Shown here one piece after another: positions 21,869 to 30,247 of a stretch of DNA of 38,915 bases. This DNA is from a virus: the IMG/VR virus record IMGVR_UViG_3300036770_005691, positions 1 through 38,915 of that record, one strand, 5' to 3'. The notes under the pieces were generated by a model. It saw only the letters and a list, made by a program, of their open reading frames with translations. It did not search any database and was not told where the DNA came from. Made by a program: the position numbers and the translations under genes. Position 1 is the first letter of the stretch, and every line of letters starts with the position of its first letter.

Positions 21869-23502
21869 GCGTAGAACCTTCCTCGGTGGAACGTGATGAT
21901 GGTTCGCTTCCCGTTCGGGTAAGTGATAATATGCGACTGTGACCACGACGACGGACCCTTGTTGTATCCGAGGTCGAGCAGCGCCGAGACACCTGCCACA
22001 TAGGCACCGTCACGAATGGCCGGCGAGTGGGAGTGACCGGTGTTGGACTTCATTCCGGCCCGGCTGATGTTCAGCGGGGAGCCGCGAGCCCCGTTCGGTC
22101 CGAGGTGACCGTGCATCCCACATTCGATGTCGCCGCAGATGACGAAGCTCTGATCTTCGTTGACGAACTCGACATCCTTTGGCGCACCGAACTCCCGCAT
22201 GACATATTGGAAGATGTCCGGGTTGTCTTCGCCGCGAGCGATCTGCTCGTAAATCCATTTCTGGCAGTGAAGGAAGAATGGCGCGTTCTCGGGATCGTCA
22301 CGATAGTCAGCCGTCTTGAGCCACTTGACCAGCGCTTGGTCATGGTTCGATTCGACGACGATCGACTGGCAGTCCTCACGGTGAACCGCTTCGAGGAAGC
22401 GAGCGCATCCACGCAAGGCAATCGCCACATTGTCTCGCTGCCCGCCCTGCATGTGGGCCTTGAAGCGGAAGTGGTGGTCCTTGATGTTGTGGTGGTTTCG
22501 CGGCGCGAAGTCCGAGAGGTCGTGATAGAACTCGTAGTTCGGACGCAGGAAGCCGACCAGCGATTCTTCCCCGTTGAGGAGCGCGTAATCGTCGAACAAC
22601 TTTTCTTCCGCCACGTCATATCCCCACGTCGCGAGAGCGACATCCGGGTCGAGCTTTTCGTGATGGATGTCGCCGTAGCTGATGGCCTCGACGCGGTTGC
22701 CTTCTGTGACGCCTGTGCTGGTGACATATCGGTCGAGGTCGTAGAAGGAACCGTCGTCGAGGTCAGTCGCCAGCAGGTGCCGGCAATAGGTGGAACCATC
22801 GGGGCGCATCTCGACGAGAACGGCACCGATCTGGTGGTGGAACATTGCCTTGATACCGGCTTTCTTGCGGATGTAGTTCGGCAGCGTCACGGCACCGGTG
22901 GTCATAAGCTGCTTGGCGCGCTCATGCTTCATGGTGGCGATCGACTCAAGCTGCACCTTCGGATGCGGGAAGATACCCCAGCGACCTCGGGTGTAGGTCG
23001 AGAAGCCCGACAGCGGTGTGACGGCGGTCGGCAGCGTATTCATCTCGCCACAGAACTCCAGTTCGTCACCGACTCGGATTCGTTTGTGCGAGATATAGTC
23101 ATTCACCAGTGGGTGGAAGAAGACGTTATCCGATCGCTTGTCGTGATCCTCGAACAGTTTCTTCGAGTAGGTGAACCCCGAGACGATGATCTCGCAGTTC
23201 TCCAGCCACTCGCCATAGACGTGGAGAGCCGCCCAGAAGTCCTCGTGGACCTTGGAGCCATCCTGCGCCGACGTGAAAATGAAATAGCGGTTGTGGGTGG
23301 ACAGCGGCTCGAACACCAGCGCCTTCGGGGCACGGTAGCTCTTGAAGTCCAACTCCATCTGAGCATCGATCTGGGTGGCTGCGGCGTGCGCCTTCACCAG
23401 ACGACTACGGATCGTGGACTCGGCAATCCCGAGAGCGCGACCGGCCGGCCGGATACCACCATAGGCTTCGATGGCTTCATAGAGTTGTTCGACGGAATAC
23501 AT
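21865..23502 (-). CDS. Calcineurin-like phosphoesterase with N-terminal HTH
   Basis: The 545-aa protein starts with a helix-turn-helix (GGIRPAGRALGIAESTIRSRL, 15-35). After a roughly 200-residue linker domain come the metallophosphoesterase motifs: GDIH (277-280), a second-metal Asp around 329-331, a NHD motif (386-388), H464/H466 and GHSH (489-492). These bind two metal ions and cleave phosphoesters, with DNA, nucleotide or protein phosphate as candidates. Architecture and size recall the T5 A1 DNA-transfer protein family, suggesting a host-DNA degradation or takeover role, but this is inference. It has a perfect AAGGAG site. Confidence 0.75.
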   Translation of the reverse strand: MYSVEQLYEAIEAYGGIRPAGRALGIAESTIRSRLVKAHAAATQIDAQMELDFKSYRAPKALVFEPLSTHNRYFIFTSAQDGSKVHEDFWAALHVYGEWLENCEIIVSGFTYSKKLFEDHDKRSDNVFFHPLVNDYISHKRIRVGDELEFCGEMNTLPTAVTPLSGFSTYTRGRWGIFPHPKVQLESIATMKHERAKQLMTTGAVTLPNYIRKKAGIKAMFHHQIGAVLVEMRPDGSTYCRHLLATDLDDGSFYDLDRYVTSTGVTEGNRVEAISYGDIHHEKLDPDVALATWGYDVAEEKLFDDYALLNGEESLVGFLRPNYEFYHDLSDFAPRNHHNIKDHHFRFKAHMQGGQRDNVAIALRGCARFLEAVHREDCQSIVVESNHDQALVKWLKTADYRDDPENAPFFLHCQKWIYEQIARGEDNPDIFQYVMREFGAPKDVEFVNEDQSFVICGDIECGMHGHLGPNGARGSPLNISRAGMKSNTGHSHSPAIRDGAYVAGVSALLDLGYNKGPSSWSQSHIITYPNGKRTIITFHRGRFYA

Positions 23503-23511
23503 GAAAGCTCC

Positions 23512-24237
23512 TTAGTTCAGGACCAAGCGACCGGTCTTCGGTTCACCGGGCTTGGGGGCGAAGTCGGGATGGCTGTAGGTGATCGCGGCCGGCCCGGCTT
23601 TGTGCCGCCAGTCCCAGACGAACCACGCATAGTTGTGACGCGGCGAGCCCTTCGATCCCTCGACCCAGCGCGGACGCTTGGTGACGATGATCTTCTTGTG
23701 GAAGGGAGCCATGCCGAAGAGGTCCATACGGCCCTTCGAGCAGTCATATTCGTTCCGCAGGAACATCGCGACTTGCCCGTTGACGGGCTTCATCAGACGC
23801 AGCGCGTGGCGGATGAACTGCTCGGGCATGTCCTCGAAATAGGGCGGGTTGGTCACGATCGCCTTGATCGACGGATCGGGCAGCGCCGTTTGTTCGAGGA
23901 AGTTCGACAGCGTGAAACGCTCGTCGAAGCCGTAGTCGATGATGTCGCTCGACCAGACCGTGTGACCGAAATCATGGAGTTGTTCGGCGAGGTTGCCCTT
24001 ACCGACTGCACACTCCCAGACCTTCTCGTGGATGTTCACATGCTGGAGAAGGCAGTTGAGATTTTCGTGCGGCGTGTTGTAGTGGTCGGCTTCGATCCGG
24101 TCGTAACCGGAACTACCAATCATCGCCGCGTCCTTGTTGGCAGCGATACGGCCTTGTGCCTGCTCAGCAGCAGCTTCGTAAGCGTCTTGGCGCAGTTCTT
24201 CATCACCGGCAGCGGAGCCGGTGTAATAATCAGGCAT
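23512..24237 (-). CDS. SAM-dependent methyltransferase, probably DNA adenine
   Basis: The 241-aa protein has a motif I-like WECAVGKGNL (74-83) and the catalytic NPPY (130-133) typical of N6-adenine (or N4-cytosine) methyltransferases, followed by conserved aromatic and basic segments (FLRNEYDCSKGRM). It probably modifies phage DNA to evade restriction or to mimic host methylation. No cognate restriction gene is nearby. AAGGAA precedes the ATG. Confidence 0.82.
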   Translation of the reverse strand: MPDYYTGSAAGDEELRQDAYEAAAEQAQGRIAANKDAAMIGSSGYDRIEADHYNTPHENLNCLLQHVNIHEKVWECAVGKGNLAEQLHDFGHTVWSSDIIDYGFDERFTLSNFLEQTALPDPSIKAIVTNPPYFEDMPEQFIRHALRLMKPVNGQVAMFLRNEYDCSKGRMDLFGMAPFHKKIIVTKRPRWVEGSKGSPRHNYAWFVWDWRHKAGPAAITYSHPDFAPKPGEPKTGRLVLN

Positions 24238-24240
24238 GGA

Positions 24241-24807
24241 TTATTCCTTGGAACAGAGGAGGGCGTCGAGATCGATGTCGAGCATGTTGAACTCGACACC
24301 GGCTTCCTCAAAGAAACCAGCGGCACGGGCGAGCGAATCACCCCAGCGTTCCTTGAGGTGTTCGGGAAGAGCCGGCGTGACGACGCGACGGATGCCTGCT
24401 TGGATGATCAGCACCGCACAACGATCACAGGGAGCGAACGGTGTATTGTAGAGGGTGCAACCATCGACGGGACCATGTGCGTTCAGCACCGCGTTCATTT
24501 CGGCGTGGATGATCCGCGAGTATTTCTCTTCGCGGTTGTGGTAGAGTTCGTCGTGGTCGCACATCCCACGGGCGAAGCCGTTGAAGCCGACGCTGGCGAC
24601 GGTCTTGTCCGGCCGCACGATGACCGCACCGACCTTCGTCGAGGGGTCTTTCGAGACGCGGGACATGTAATGGGCCATGCCGAGATAGAAGGGGTCCCAC
24701 TTGGCGCGGCTCTGTTCCTTGCGGATCAGTGCTTCGCGTTCGGCGAGCAGCGCTTCGGTGGAGGTCTTGATCCGGGTGCCCCGGTATCCGCGATCGTAAA
24801 GGCTCAT
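24241..24807 (-). CDS. dCMP deaminase
   Basis: The 188-aa enzyme deaminates dCMP to dUMP, feeding dTTP synthesis. Zinc ligands and catalytic Glu are in HAEMN (H101, E103) and PCDRC (C127, C130), with the nucleotide-binding GFNGF/NREEKY features of dCMP deaminases rather than tRNA or guanine deaminases. The ATG overlaps the stop of the neighbouring gene (ATGA). No thymidylate synthase is in this window. Confidence 0.92.
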   Translation of the reverse strand: MSLYDRGYRGTRIKTSTEALLAEREALIRKEQSRAKWDPFYLGMAHYMSRVSKDPSTKVGAVIVRPDKTVASVGFNGFARGMCDHDELYHNREEKYSRIIHAEMNAVLNAHGPVDGCTLYNTPFAPCDRCAVLIIQAGIRRVVTPALPEHLKERWGDSLARAAGFFEEAGVEFNMLDIDLDALLCSKE

Positions 24808-25217
24808 AGCGATGCAGTCGGTCCGTCAGTGAAGATGCGCTGGTTCAGGTTCGCATCGAGAAGATGATTGGCGATGTCCTTGGCGATCTTGTCCCGCAGT
24901 TCATGGACGAAGCCGACCTGATCGTGGACCGACCGAATCTGGAACGCGCTCTTCTCGACGTTCGTCTGGAACTGCTTGCCATTGATCTCATAGACCGCGA
25001 CAAGCTGGTATGCGTTGATCGCATAATAGTGGTGGAGAAAGACCTGTCCCTTGATCAGATTGTCCTCCAGAGGAACGGTTGCGATGATTCGCTTCTCCGC
25101 CTCGTGCTGGAGTTCGTTGAGGAGCCGGGCACTGTCGGTCGTTGGCGCACGATGTTCGTGGATGTCGATCCGGGAAGGCATCCCGGTGCGAATCTCGTTG
25201 ATGGTCGTGTCGAACAT
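24804..25217 (-). CDS. Unknown protein in dCMP deaminase operon
   Basis: This 137-aa protein has long amphipathic helices and a hydrophobic YYAINAYQLVAVYEINGKQF strand block (about 66-84). There is no motif. The ATG at 25217 overlaps the upstream stop (TGATG); a GTG one codon before is possible. Confidence 0.72.
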   Translation of the reverse strand: MFDTTINEIRTGMPSRIDIHEHRAPTTDSARLLNELQHEAEKRIIATVPLEDNLIKGQVFLHHYYAINAYQLVAVYEINGKQFQTNVEKSAFQIRSVHDQVGFVHELRDKIAKDIANHLLDANLNQRIFTDGPTASL

Positions 25218-25516
25218 CACTCGCCCTCCCGCTGGTTGGCATATTCCAGCTTCTCTTCGGGCGGCAGTAGCGACGCCACGGCGGTCAGAACGCGGACGAG
25301 GACTTCTTCCTTCGCCACATAGCCATCGGCCTTGTCGAGAAGCCGACCGATCAGCGCGTCGAGTTGCGAGCGGGATGCTGTCTCTTGACGGGCGAAGATG
25401 ATGGCGCTTTTGATCGCGGCTTCATCATCCGGAGTCAGTTCACCATAACTGGCCTTGTAACTGATCTCCACACCTTCGGGGAGAAACGGTGGGCGAAGTA
25501 TCAGGCTCATCGTCAC
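25217..25516 (-). CDS. Unknown small helical protein
   Basis: A 99-aa mainly helical protein, starting with GTG overlapping the HD-protein stop (GTGA) or with the ATG two codons later. Mixed hydrophobic and charged helices hint at a dimerising regulatory protein; no family recognised. Confidence 0.7.
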   Translation of the reverse strand: MTMSLILRPPFLPEGVEISYKASYGELTPDDEAAIKSAIIFARQETASRSQLDALIGRLLDKADGYVAKEEVLVRVLTAVASLLPPEEKLEYANQREGE

Positions 25517-26319
25517 AGGCGGTATCCTCGGTTGACATATTCCAACGGTTCGTATTCACCGTCATTGGCTTGGATCATTTCCCAGCGACGGAGGAACTTG
25601 TCCTTCGCCTCCTTGGCGTCCCAGACATAGAAGTCGGGAACGACATCGTGGATCGTGATGCCCGGATGCTGATGCTCGTTCGTGTAAGGAACGACAGGCG
25701 GCCCCATCATTTCGTCGCGTTCGAGGAAGACCATCATGTCGTCCACCATCTTGACGATCTGCGAGATGCCGAGGTTGACCGGGACATCGAGATCGACCGC
25801 GATCTGGTGCATCAGGGCGTTCTCGTTCTCCTTGTAGCCCTCGACCGAATATTTCACCGGCCGCACGAGATCAGCGAAGCCGTAGCCCTCGGGCGCATCG
25901 TGGAGCAGCGCCAGCGCGGCCGGCGACGGCATCTTGTCCCAGTCCCAACCGGGCAGGAGCTTGCGTCGGTTCAGGACGCAAATGTCCGCGACGTGGACCG
26001 AGTGCTGGGCGACGGAGTAGCGCAGCGGATCACCGTCTTCGTTGCTGCCGATGAGAGCGGTCTGCCCACCCCACCTCGGCATTACGGCCAACGCATGAGC
26101 GATCGTCTCGATGTCGATGTCATTGCCGGGATGGTTTGGCTGCATCGGCCAGAAGTATCGACCCTTATAGATTTGGATCGCGCCGCCGAGGTCGGACACA
26201 GCGGCGATGGCGCGGTTGCGATTGATCGCGGAACGCCATTGGTCTTCCGTCCGGCAGACTGCCGGCTTGGCCAAGGTGGGGTGGAGCATGTCGGGAATTT
26301 CCTTGCGCTCAAAGAGCAT
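25513..26319 (-). CDS. HD-domain hydrolase, 5'-nucleotidase-like
   Basis: The 268-aa protein has the HD signature YSVAQHSVHVAD (H106) and LLHDAPEGY (H140, D141, E144), with VDDMM further on for the final Asp, as in YfbR-like metal-dependent deoxynucleoside monophosphatases. It would dephosphorylate dNMPs and balance pools with the dCMP deaminase and dNMP kinase. It is the first gene after a strong promoter; the ATG at 26319 or at 26289 (AAGGAA upstream) could start it. Confidence 0.82.
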   Translation of the reverse strand: MLFERKEIPDMLHPTLAKPAVCRTEDQWRSAINRNRAIAAVSDLGGAIQIYKGRYFWPMQPNHPGNDIDIETIAHALAVMPRWGGQTALIGSNEDGDPLRYSVAQHSVHVADICVLNRRKLLPGWDWDKMPSPAALALLHDAPEGYGFADLVRPVKYSVEGYKENENALMHQIAVDLDVPVNLGISQIVKMVDDMMVFLERDEMMGPPVVPYTNEHQHPGITIHDVVPDFYVWDAKEAKDKFLRRWEMIQANDGEYEPLEYVNRGYRL

Positions 26320-26348
26320 GACACCTGAGCGTCATCGGGATGAATGAC

Positions 26349-26377
26349 TGAGTAGCGAAAATGTCAGTCATTGTCAA
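26349..26377 (-). promoter_or_regulatory. Promoter of the operon 26319-19596
   Basis: TTGACA (26372-26377), a 17-bp spacer atgactGACATTTTCGC, then TACTCA (26349-26354). A second GACATTTTCGC abuts the -35, so two copies lie 22-23 bp apart. It begins 14 bp after the last stop of the rII operon. Confidence 0.8.
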
Positions 26378-26390
26378 GCGAAAATGTCTG

Positions 26391-26552
26391 TCAGCCGAAC
26401 GACCCGGCTTTCAGATCACAGAAGGCGCATTGCAAGGCGTGACGCATCCCGTCCTCGAACTCTCCCATCACATGCTTGAAATGATGGTAGAAACCGTAAA
26501 AGAAGGCACCGCAGCCGGCGAAGAGCAGGAGGGCGATTTGGATGGCTTGCAT
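26391..26552 (-). CDS. Small membrane protein
   Basis: The 53-aa protein has an N-terminal transmembrane helix (residues 3-22, AIQIALLLFAGCGAFFYGFY), then a His-rich, acidic tail with two cysteines. It is the last gene of the rII operon; its ATG overlaps the upstream stop (TGATG). An in-frame extension to 26879 has the wrong composition. Function unknown. Confidence 0.65.
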   Translation of the reverse strand: MQAIQIALLLFAGCGAFFYGFYHHFKHVMGEFEDGMRHALQCAFCDLKAGSFG

Positions 26553-26668
26553 CAGATGTATCCCTTGATGTCTTGAGGACGCAGACCGCGCGGCGGCGGC
26601 ATGGCGTGAGCCAAAAGGAGCAGGACAAGAACGAGGGCCACGATGATTTCGAGGGCGTCCGCACTCAT
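26552..26668 (-). CDS. Tiny membrane protein
   Basis: A 38-aa frame whose ATG overlaps the upstream stop (TGATG) and whose stop overlaps the next ATG (TGATG). It is a hydrophobic helix (LEIIVALVLVLLLLAHA, residues 6-22) followed by a Pro/Arg tail. The double coupling and helix make it credible despite its size. Confidence 0.55.
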   Translation of the reverse strand: MSADALEIIVALVLVLLLLAHAMPPPRGLRPQDIKGYI

Positions 26669-27189
26669 CACGCGTTCCGATCCGTGTCGCCAAGTTCATG
26701 ACAGCCGACCGACAAGACGGCAAAGTCCCGGTCGAGAACGGACGAGGACATGGCGCAGGGTGTCTCGTTGTTTGTGATGTAGGTGATGAGGGCGATGCCC
26801 TCGCGGCCGGTATAGGTGCCGGTGCGGGGATCGAACTCGCGGAGCAGCATCCGGTCGCCGATCTTGTAGGGCCGGTCACGCATGTCCCGCATGTCGTGGG
26901 TCTTGGTGCCGGCCATCATCGGCTCGAACAGCCACGGCCACGATTTGACCTCATAGTCGTAGTGGGCGTGATGTCCGGCCGGCGTCAGGCGCGGCGGCAC
27001 ACCGCCCAGCGGATGCCACTTCACTTCGGGCAACGGCGTGCCGGGATAGGCATCCTCGCGAACGGAGGTGCCGTTGATGTTGTCTTCGGGAGCAAATGCG
27101 TTGTCGGTCAAGGGTTGGTCCTTCCGGAAGTGTTCAGGGATGTGCGTGGAAAAACTGGTCGTGGCGCAGCTATCGATAAGCTCTGGCAT
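26668..27189 (-). CDS. DUF3850/ASCH-like protein
   Basis: The 173-aa protein has a long polar N-terminus and a C-terminal module (YEVKSWPWLFEPMMAGTKTHDMR, then DRPYKIGDRMLLREFDP and YTGREGIALITYI), matching the DUF3850 branch of PUA/ASCH-fold proteins, likely RNA- or nucleobase-binding. The ATG at 27189 has GGAG six bases upstream and directly follows the previous stop; a GTG at 27207 is an alternative. Confidence 0.75.
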   Translation of the reverse strand: MPELIDSCATTSFSTHIPEHFRKDQPLTDNAFAPEDNINGTSVREDAYPGTPLPEVKWHPLGGVPPRLTPAGHHAHYDYEVKSWPWLFEPMMAGTKTHDMRDMRDRPYKIGDRMLLREFDPRTGTYTGREGIALITYITNNETPCAMSSSVLDRDFAVLSVGCHELGDTDRNA

Positions 27190-27190
27190 T

Positions 27191-27730
27191 TCATTCTCCA
27201 GTTGCACAGGCCTGCATGACCTCTTCGATCTGCTGCTCGGCCGCGAAGAGTGCGATCAGGCGTTGACGCTTTTCTTCGGCGGCCAGAATCCGCGCCTCCT
27301 CTTCCTCCTTCTCGCGGATCAGTCGGGCGGCTCGCTCTTCGTCGTGTTGCGCTTTGAGGGTGACGGCGCGAGCCTCCAGCACAGCGAGCGCGGTGTCCTG
27401 CCACGGACCTTCGAGCTTCCAATAACCGTAGAACGGATTGAAGTAGCCGTAGGACGTGCCTTCCCAGATGAGCGTGTCTTGGTAAACCATCTGGTAGCGG
27501 GTGGACTGCTCGCCGTCGTAGAACTCCGAACGGTCCGACACCTCGAAGAGTCCGACACGATATGGGACTGGTCCTTTGGCATACGAATAGCGGCAGATTT
27601 CTTCGATCGCCTTGCGGATACGCTGATGCTCGGTCAGCGGCGGCTTCTTCGCCTCGGCGCGTCGTTTGAAATGCTGACGGACGGCTTCTGCGAAACCGTA
27701 GGTGCGGATGTCTTCCATCGTTACGCTCAT
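27191..27730 (-). CDS. Unknown protein with charged coiled-coil tail
   Basis: The 179-aa protein has an aromatic middle (GYFNPFYGYWKLEGPW, about 94-109) and a long Glu/Arg/Ala-rich C-terminal coiled coil (125-179). Its ATG overlaps the SNF2 helicase stop (ATGA). It might partner the helicase; no family recognised. Confidence 0.75.
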   Translation of the reverse strand: MSVTMEDIRTYGFAEAVRQHFKRRAEAKKPPLTEHQRIRKAIEEICRYSYAKGPVPYRVGLFEVSDRSEFYDGEQSTRYQMVYQDTLIWEGTSYGYFNPFYGYWKLEGPWQDTALAVLEARAVTLKAQHDEERAARLIREKEEEEARILAAEEKRQRLIALFAAEQQIEEVMQACATGE

Positions 27731-29538
27731 GCTGCTTCCCTCACTCGTTCTGTGCCGTCCACGCCTTCTTCGATCATGGCGATACGGTCGATAAGCTCTT
27801 GGATCGTGATGGCGTCGATCGTGCCATCCACCACGAGATACTGGACGAGGACGTTGTGCTTGAGGCCGATGCGGTGGGCGCGGTCTTCGCACTGTTCCAT
27901 GTCACCGGGGACCGACCACATCTCGACGAAGACGACGACCGTCGCCTCTGTCAGGGTGTGACCGACACCGCCCGCCTTGAGATTGCAGATGATGACCCGG
28001 CAATCTTCGTCCGGTAGGATGTCGTTGTCGTTGTCGCCTTGGAACCGAAGCTTCTCCGCTTCGACCTTCTTGGCTCCAAGACCGCCGATGATGCGGGCCG
28101 CCGTGGGGAAGGCTTCGTGGATCGCCGCGACGACATCCTTGTGGATCGCGAAGACGATGACCTTCTCACCGGCATCGACCAGTCGCTTGATATGTTCCAC
28201 TGCCATCGGCACCTTGGACAGCGCCAGATCGTGACGCGCTTCCGAATAGGCGGCGAACCCCGGCTGGACTTCACCCGCGTCGAGGTCCCCGATCTCCGGC
28301 GCATCGAAGCCCTGCGGCAGGAAGCGCGTCATGGTGTCGAGAATGAACGCCGGGTCCATCTCTTCTACCGCTTGCGGCGTAAACGCGATCCCTTCGTTCG
28401 CCGCGTCAAGCATGGCGAGGGCGTTGGTGAACTTGTCGCGCTCGGTCTTGATGATCTTCTTCATACCCTCGGGCGGGAAGACGATCACTTCGCGGGTCTT
28501 TTCCGGCAGGTCCTTCAAGACGTGCTTCTTCAAGCGGCGGATCATGAAGGTCTTGCGAAGGTGGTCGTTCAACTCCTCCAGATTGGAGCCGCCGTCCGCG
28601 ACCAGTCCGAAGCTTCCTTCGGTGCCGTCGCAATAGGTCAGAGCGAAGTCGTAGAAGTTCTTGCCCAGCCCGTTGGGATCGCACTCACGGATCATCGTCC
28701 ACATGTCCTTGGGCCGCTTCATCATGGGCGTGCCGGTCAGGAACAGGCGATACTCCGCCCGCAGGCAGGGCACGTAGATGGCCTTCTTCTTACCGTTCTC
28801 GGTGACTTCGATCCGCTGCTTCGAGCGAGCGAAGGCCTTCTTCTTGAAGTCCCAGCGATACTCACCGAAGATCGCTTGTGTGCGCTTCGAGTCACCGTTG
28901 GAAAGATACTGAGCCTCGTCGCAGATCAGGATGTCCCAATGCTCCGCCCAAAGCGTGTCCTTGTTGCGATTGAGAATGTCGTAGTTGATGATGACGAAAT
29001 CTGTGTCCGGGATTTCGTTACCGTAGGCGACACCGACTGTCAGGCTCTTGTCGTGGAGCCATTTCGTCATTTCCTTGAGCCAGTTCAGCTTCAAGGTCGC
29101 TGGGCAAACAATGACACCGTTCCGCAGATCGAGGTGGTTGATCAGACCGATTGCCTGAATCGTCTTACCGAGACCGGGCGGATCAGCGATCAATGTGTCG
29201 CGGCGCTCGGTCGCATAGAGGATGCCCGCCTTCTGGTAGGGCAGGTAGTCCATGCGGACTCCGGCTTTGGTATACATCTCCGGCACCGCGATCTCCGCGT
29301 CGGAGAACATCTCATAGGATGCGTCAAGAGCAGCTTCCCGCTCCTCGATCAGGCCCATCAGATAGTCATAGGTCTCGTCGTCCCATGCGTCTTCGACGAA
29401 GGGGGCCGCCTTCTTCCAATCCGTCGTCTGGTAGACGCGCCGGATTCGGTCGAAGATGAACCCTGCGGCACGGAGTTCCGGCCACATTCGCTCAGGGGCT
29501 TTGGCGATAAATCGACCGTCACGGAAAAATAGCTTCAT
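27727..29538 (-). CDS. SNF2-family helicase-like ATPase
   Basis: The 603-aa SF2 translocase has motif I DPPGLGKT (119-126), motif II DEAQ (207-210), motif III TGTP (268-271), and C-terminal motifs including NLKAGGVGHTLTEA and QCEDRAHRIGL. A 90-residue N-terminal domain resembles the HARP-like or substrate-binding region of SMARCAL1-type proteins. It may remodel forks or protein-DNA complexes, or assist recombination, like T4 UvsW. The ATG at 29538 was chosen because upstream in-frame sequence shows no ribosome site. It sits behind a 187-bp untranslated gap. Confidence 0.9.
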   Translation of the reverse strand: MKLFFRDGRFIAKAPERMWPELRAAGFIFDRIRRVYQTTDWKKAAPFVEDAWDDETYDYLMGLIEEREAALDASYEMFSDAEIAVPEMYTKAGVRMDYLPYQKAGILYATERRDTLIADPPGLGKTIQAIGLINHLDLRNGVIVCPATLKLNWLKEMTKWLHDKSLTVGVAYGNEIPDTDFVIINYDILNRNKDTLWAEHWDILICDEAQYLSNGDSKRTQAIFGEYRWDFKKKAFARSKQRIEVTENGKKKAIYVPCLRAEYRLFLTGTPMMKRPKDMWTMIRECDPNGLGKNFYDFALTYCDGTEGSFGLVADGGSNLEELNDHLRKTFMIRRLKKHVLKDLPEKTREVIVFPPEGMKKIIKTERDKFTNALAMLDAANEGIAFTPQAVEEMDPAFILDTMTRFLPQGFDAPEIGDLDAGEVQPGFAAYSEARHDLALSKVPMAVEHIKRLVDAGEKVIVFAIHKDVVAAIHEAFPTAARIIGGLGAKKVEAEKLRFQGDNDNDILPDEDCRVIICNLKAGGVGHTLTEATVVVFVEMWSVPGDMEQCEDRAHRIGLKHNVLVQYLVVDGTIDAITIQELIDRIAMIEEGVDGTERVREAA

Positions 29539-29725
29539 ATGAAATTTTGGCTTGCGAATCACTTTGAGTGGTGACAAAAGAATTGGGCCGGGGTGCGATA
29601 CCCCTCCCCCGCCGAAAGGCACTGGCGCGACCCTGCCAGATCAATCTCCGGCTCGTCTTCATCCGCCCGATGGGGACCGAAGGGGAGCCCGAGGCCGACG
29701 CCCCCGCAGAGCCTTGGGTTCCCCT
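29539..29725. other. Gene-free gap upstream of SNF2 gene
   Basis: No convincing reading frame or promoter is seen. It contains a small GC hairpin (GGGGT and ACCCC around 29589-29603) and GGCTTGCGAATCACTTT (29549-29565), a 17-bp sequence repeated at 35859-35875 next to a promoter. It may hold regulatory signals. Confidence 0.4.
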
Positions 29726-29938
29726 TTAATCGTTGGGAGCGGGAAGCCTCAGGATCAGACGCTCGGTGTGAGCATCATTCGCCCACGAGTGCTGGAGCGA
29801 GCAGCGCTTGCCCCGACACGACGCGATCAGCGCATCCACCAGACTGACCAGAAACTCGTTCTCGCAATCGTAGTGGATGATAAGCTCACCCGGCGCTACC
29901 GGGTGAACCTTCTCCTCGCGGGTGAGCTTATTCGTCAC
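29726..29938 (-). CDS. Unknown small protein
   Basis: The 70-aa frame starts at GTG overlapping the stop of the upstream gene. It is mixed, with a strand (GELIIHYDCENEF), a helix with two cysteines and a basic C-terminal strand ending in Pro/Asn/Asp. An ATG further upstream is possible (29962). No family recognised. Confidence 0.6.
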   Translation of the reverse strand: MTNKLTREEKVHPVAPGELIIHYDCENEFLVSLVDALIASCRGKRCSLQHSWANDAHTERLILRLPAPND

Positions 29939-30242
29939 GCGAATCGAGCCAAGCCGCCGCATAGGCCTTCGCCTGTGCGTAGAGCGACGGCGAGACGAGG
30001 TGCAGATCGCCGGGAGGCACCTTGAACACATCGACCAGCACATCCTCGATCAGTTCGAGACCGGGGTTCTCCGGCGTCGGCGTCACGACCTGACCGTTCT
30101 CGATCCAGCTATACAGCGGATGCGATGCAAGGATGTCCTTCGCCTTGTCGATCGCCGCCACGATCTCGGCGCGCCCCGTAGGGGAAAGCTGATCGGGCGT
30201 GATGGTGATGCCACCAGCAGCTTTGACTTCGTAGAGGTTCAT
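29928..30242 (-). CDS. Unknown small protein
   Basis: A 104-aa protein with an N-terminal strand, a helix with AEIVAAIDKAKDIL and a Pro-rich middle. A GGGGAA site precedes the ATG. It follows the rIIB-like gene closely and may be functionally linked. Function unknown. Confidence 0.72.
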   Translation of the reverse strand: MNLYEVKAAGGITITPDQLSPTGRAEIVAAIDKAKDILASHPLYSWIENGQVVTPTPENPGLELIEDVLVDVFKVPPGDLHLVSPSLYAQAKAYAAAWLDSRDE

Positions 30243-30247
30243 GGCGA

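Noticed and set aside
22027-24867. Very long plus-strand ORF (946 codons) opposite the phosphoesterase, methyltransferase and deaminase
   Set aside because: Three genes with catalytic motifs, ribosome sites and overlaps occupy the other strand; antisense openness is a codon-bias artefact.
29590-29725. A small minus-strand gene (about 47 codons starting with MKTSRRLIW) before the SNF2 gene
   Set aside because: It has no ribosome site and strongly basic shadow-like composition, and runs into the SNF2 start in another frame.
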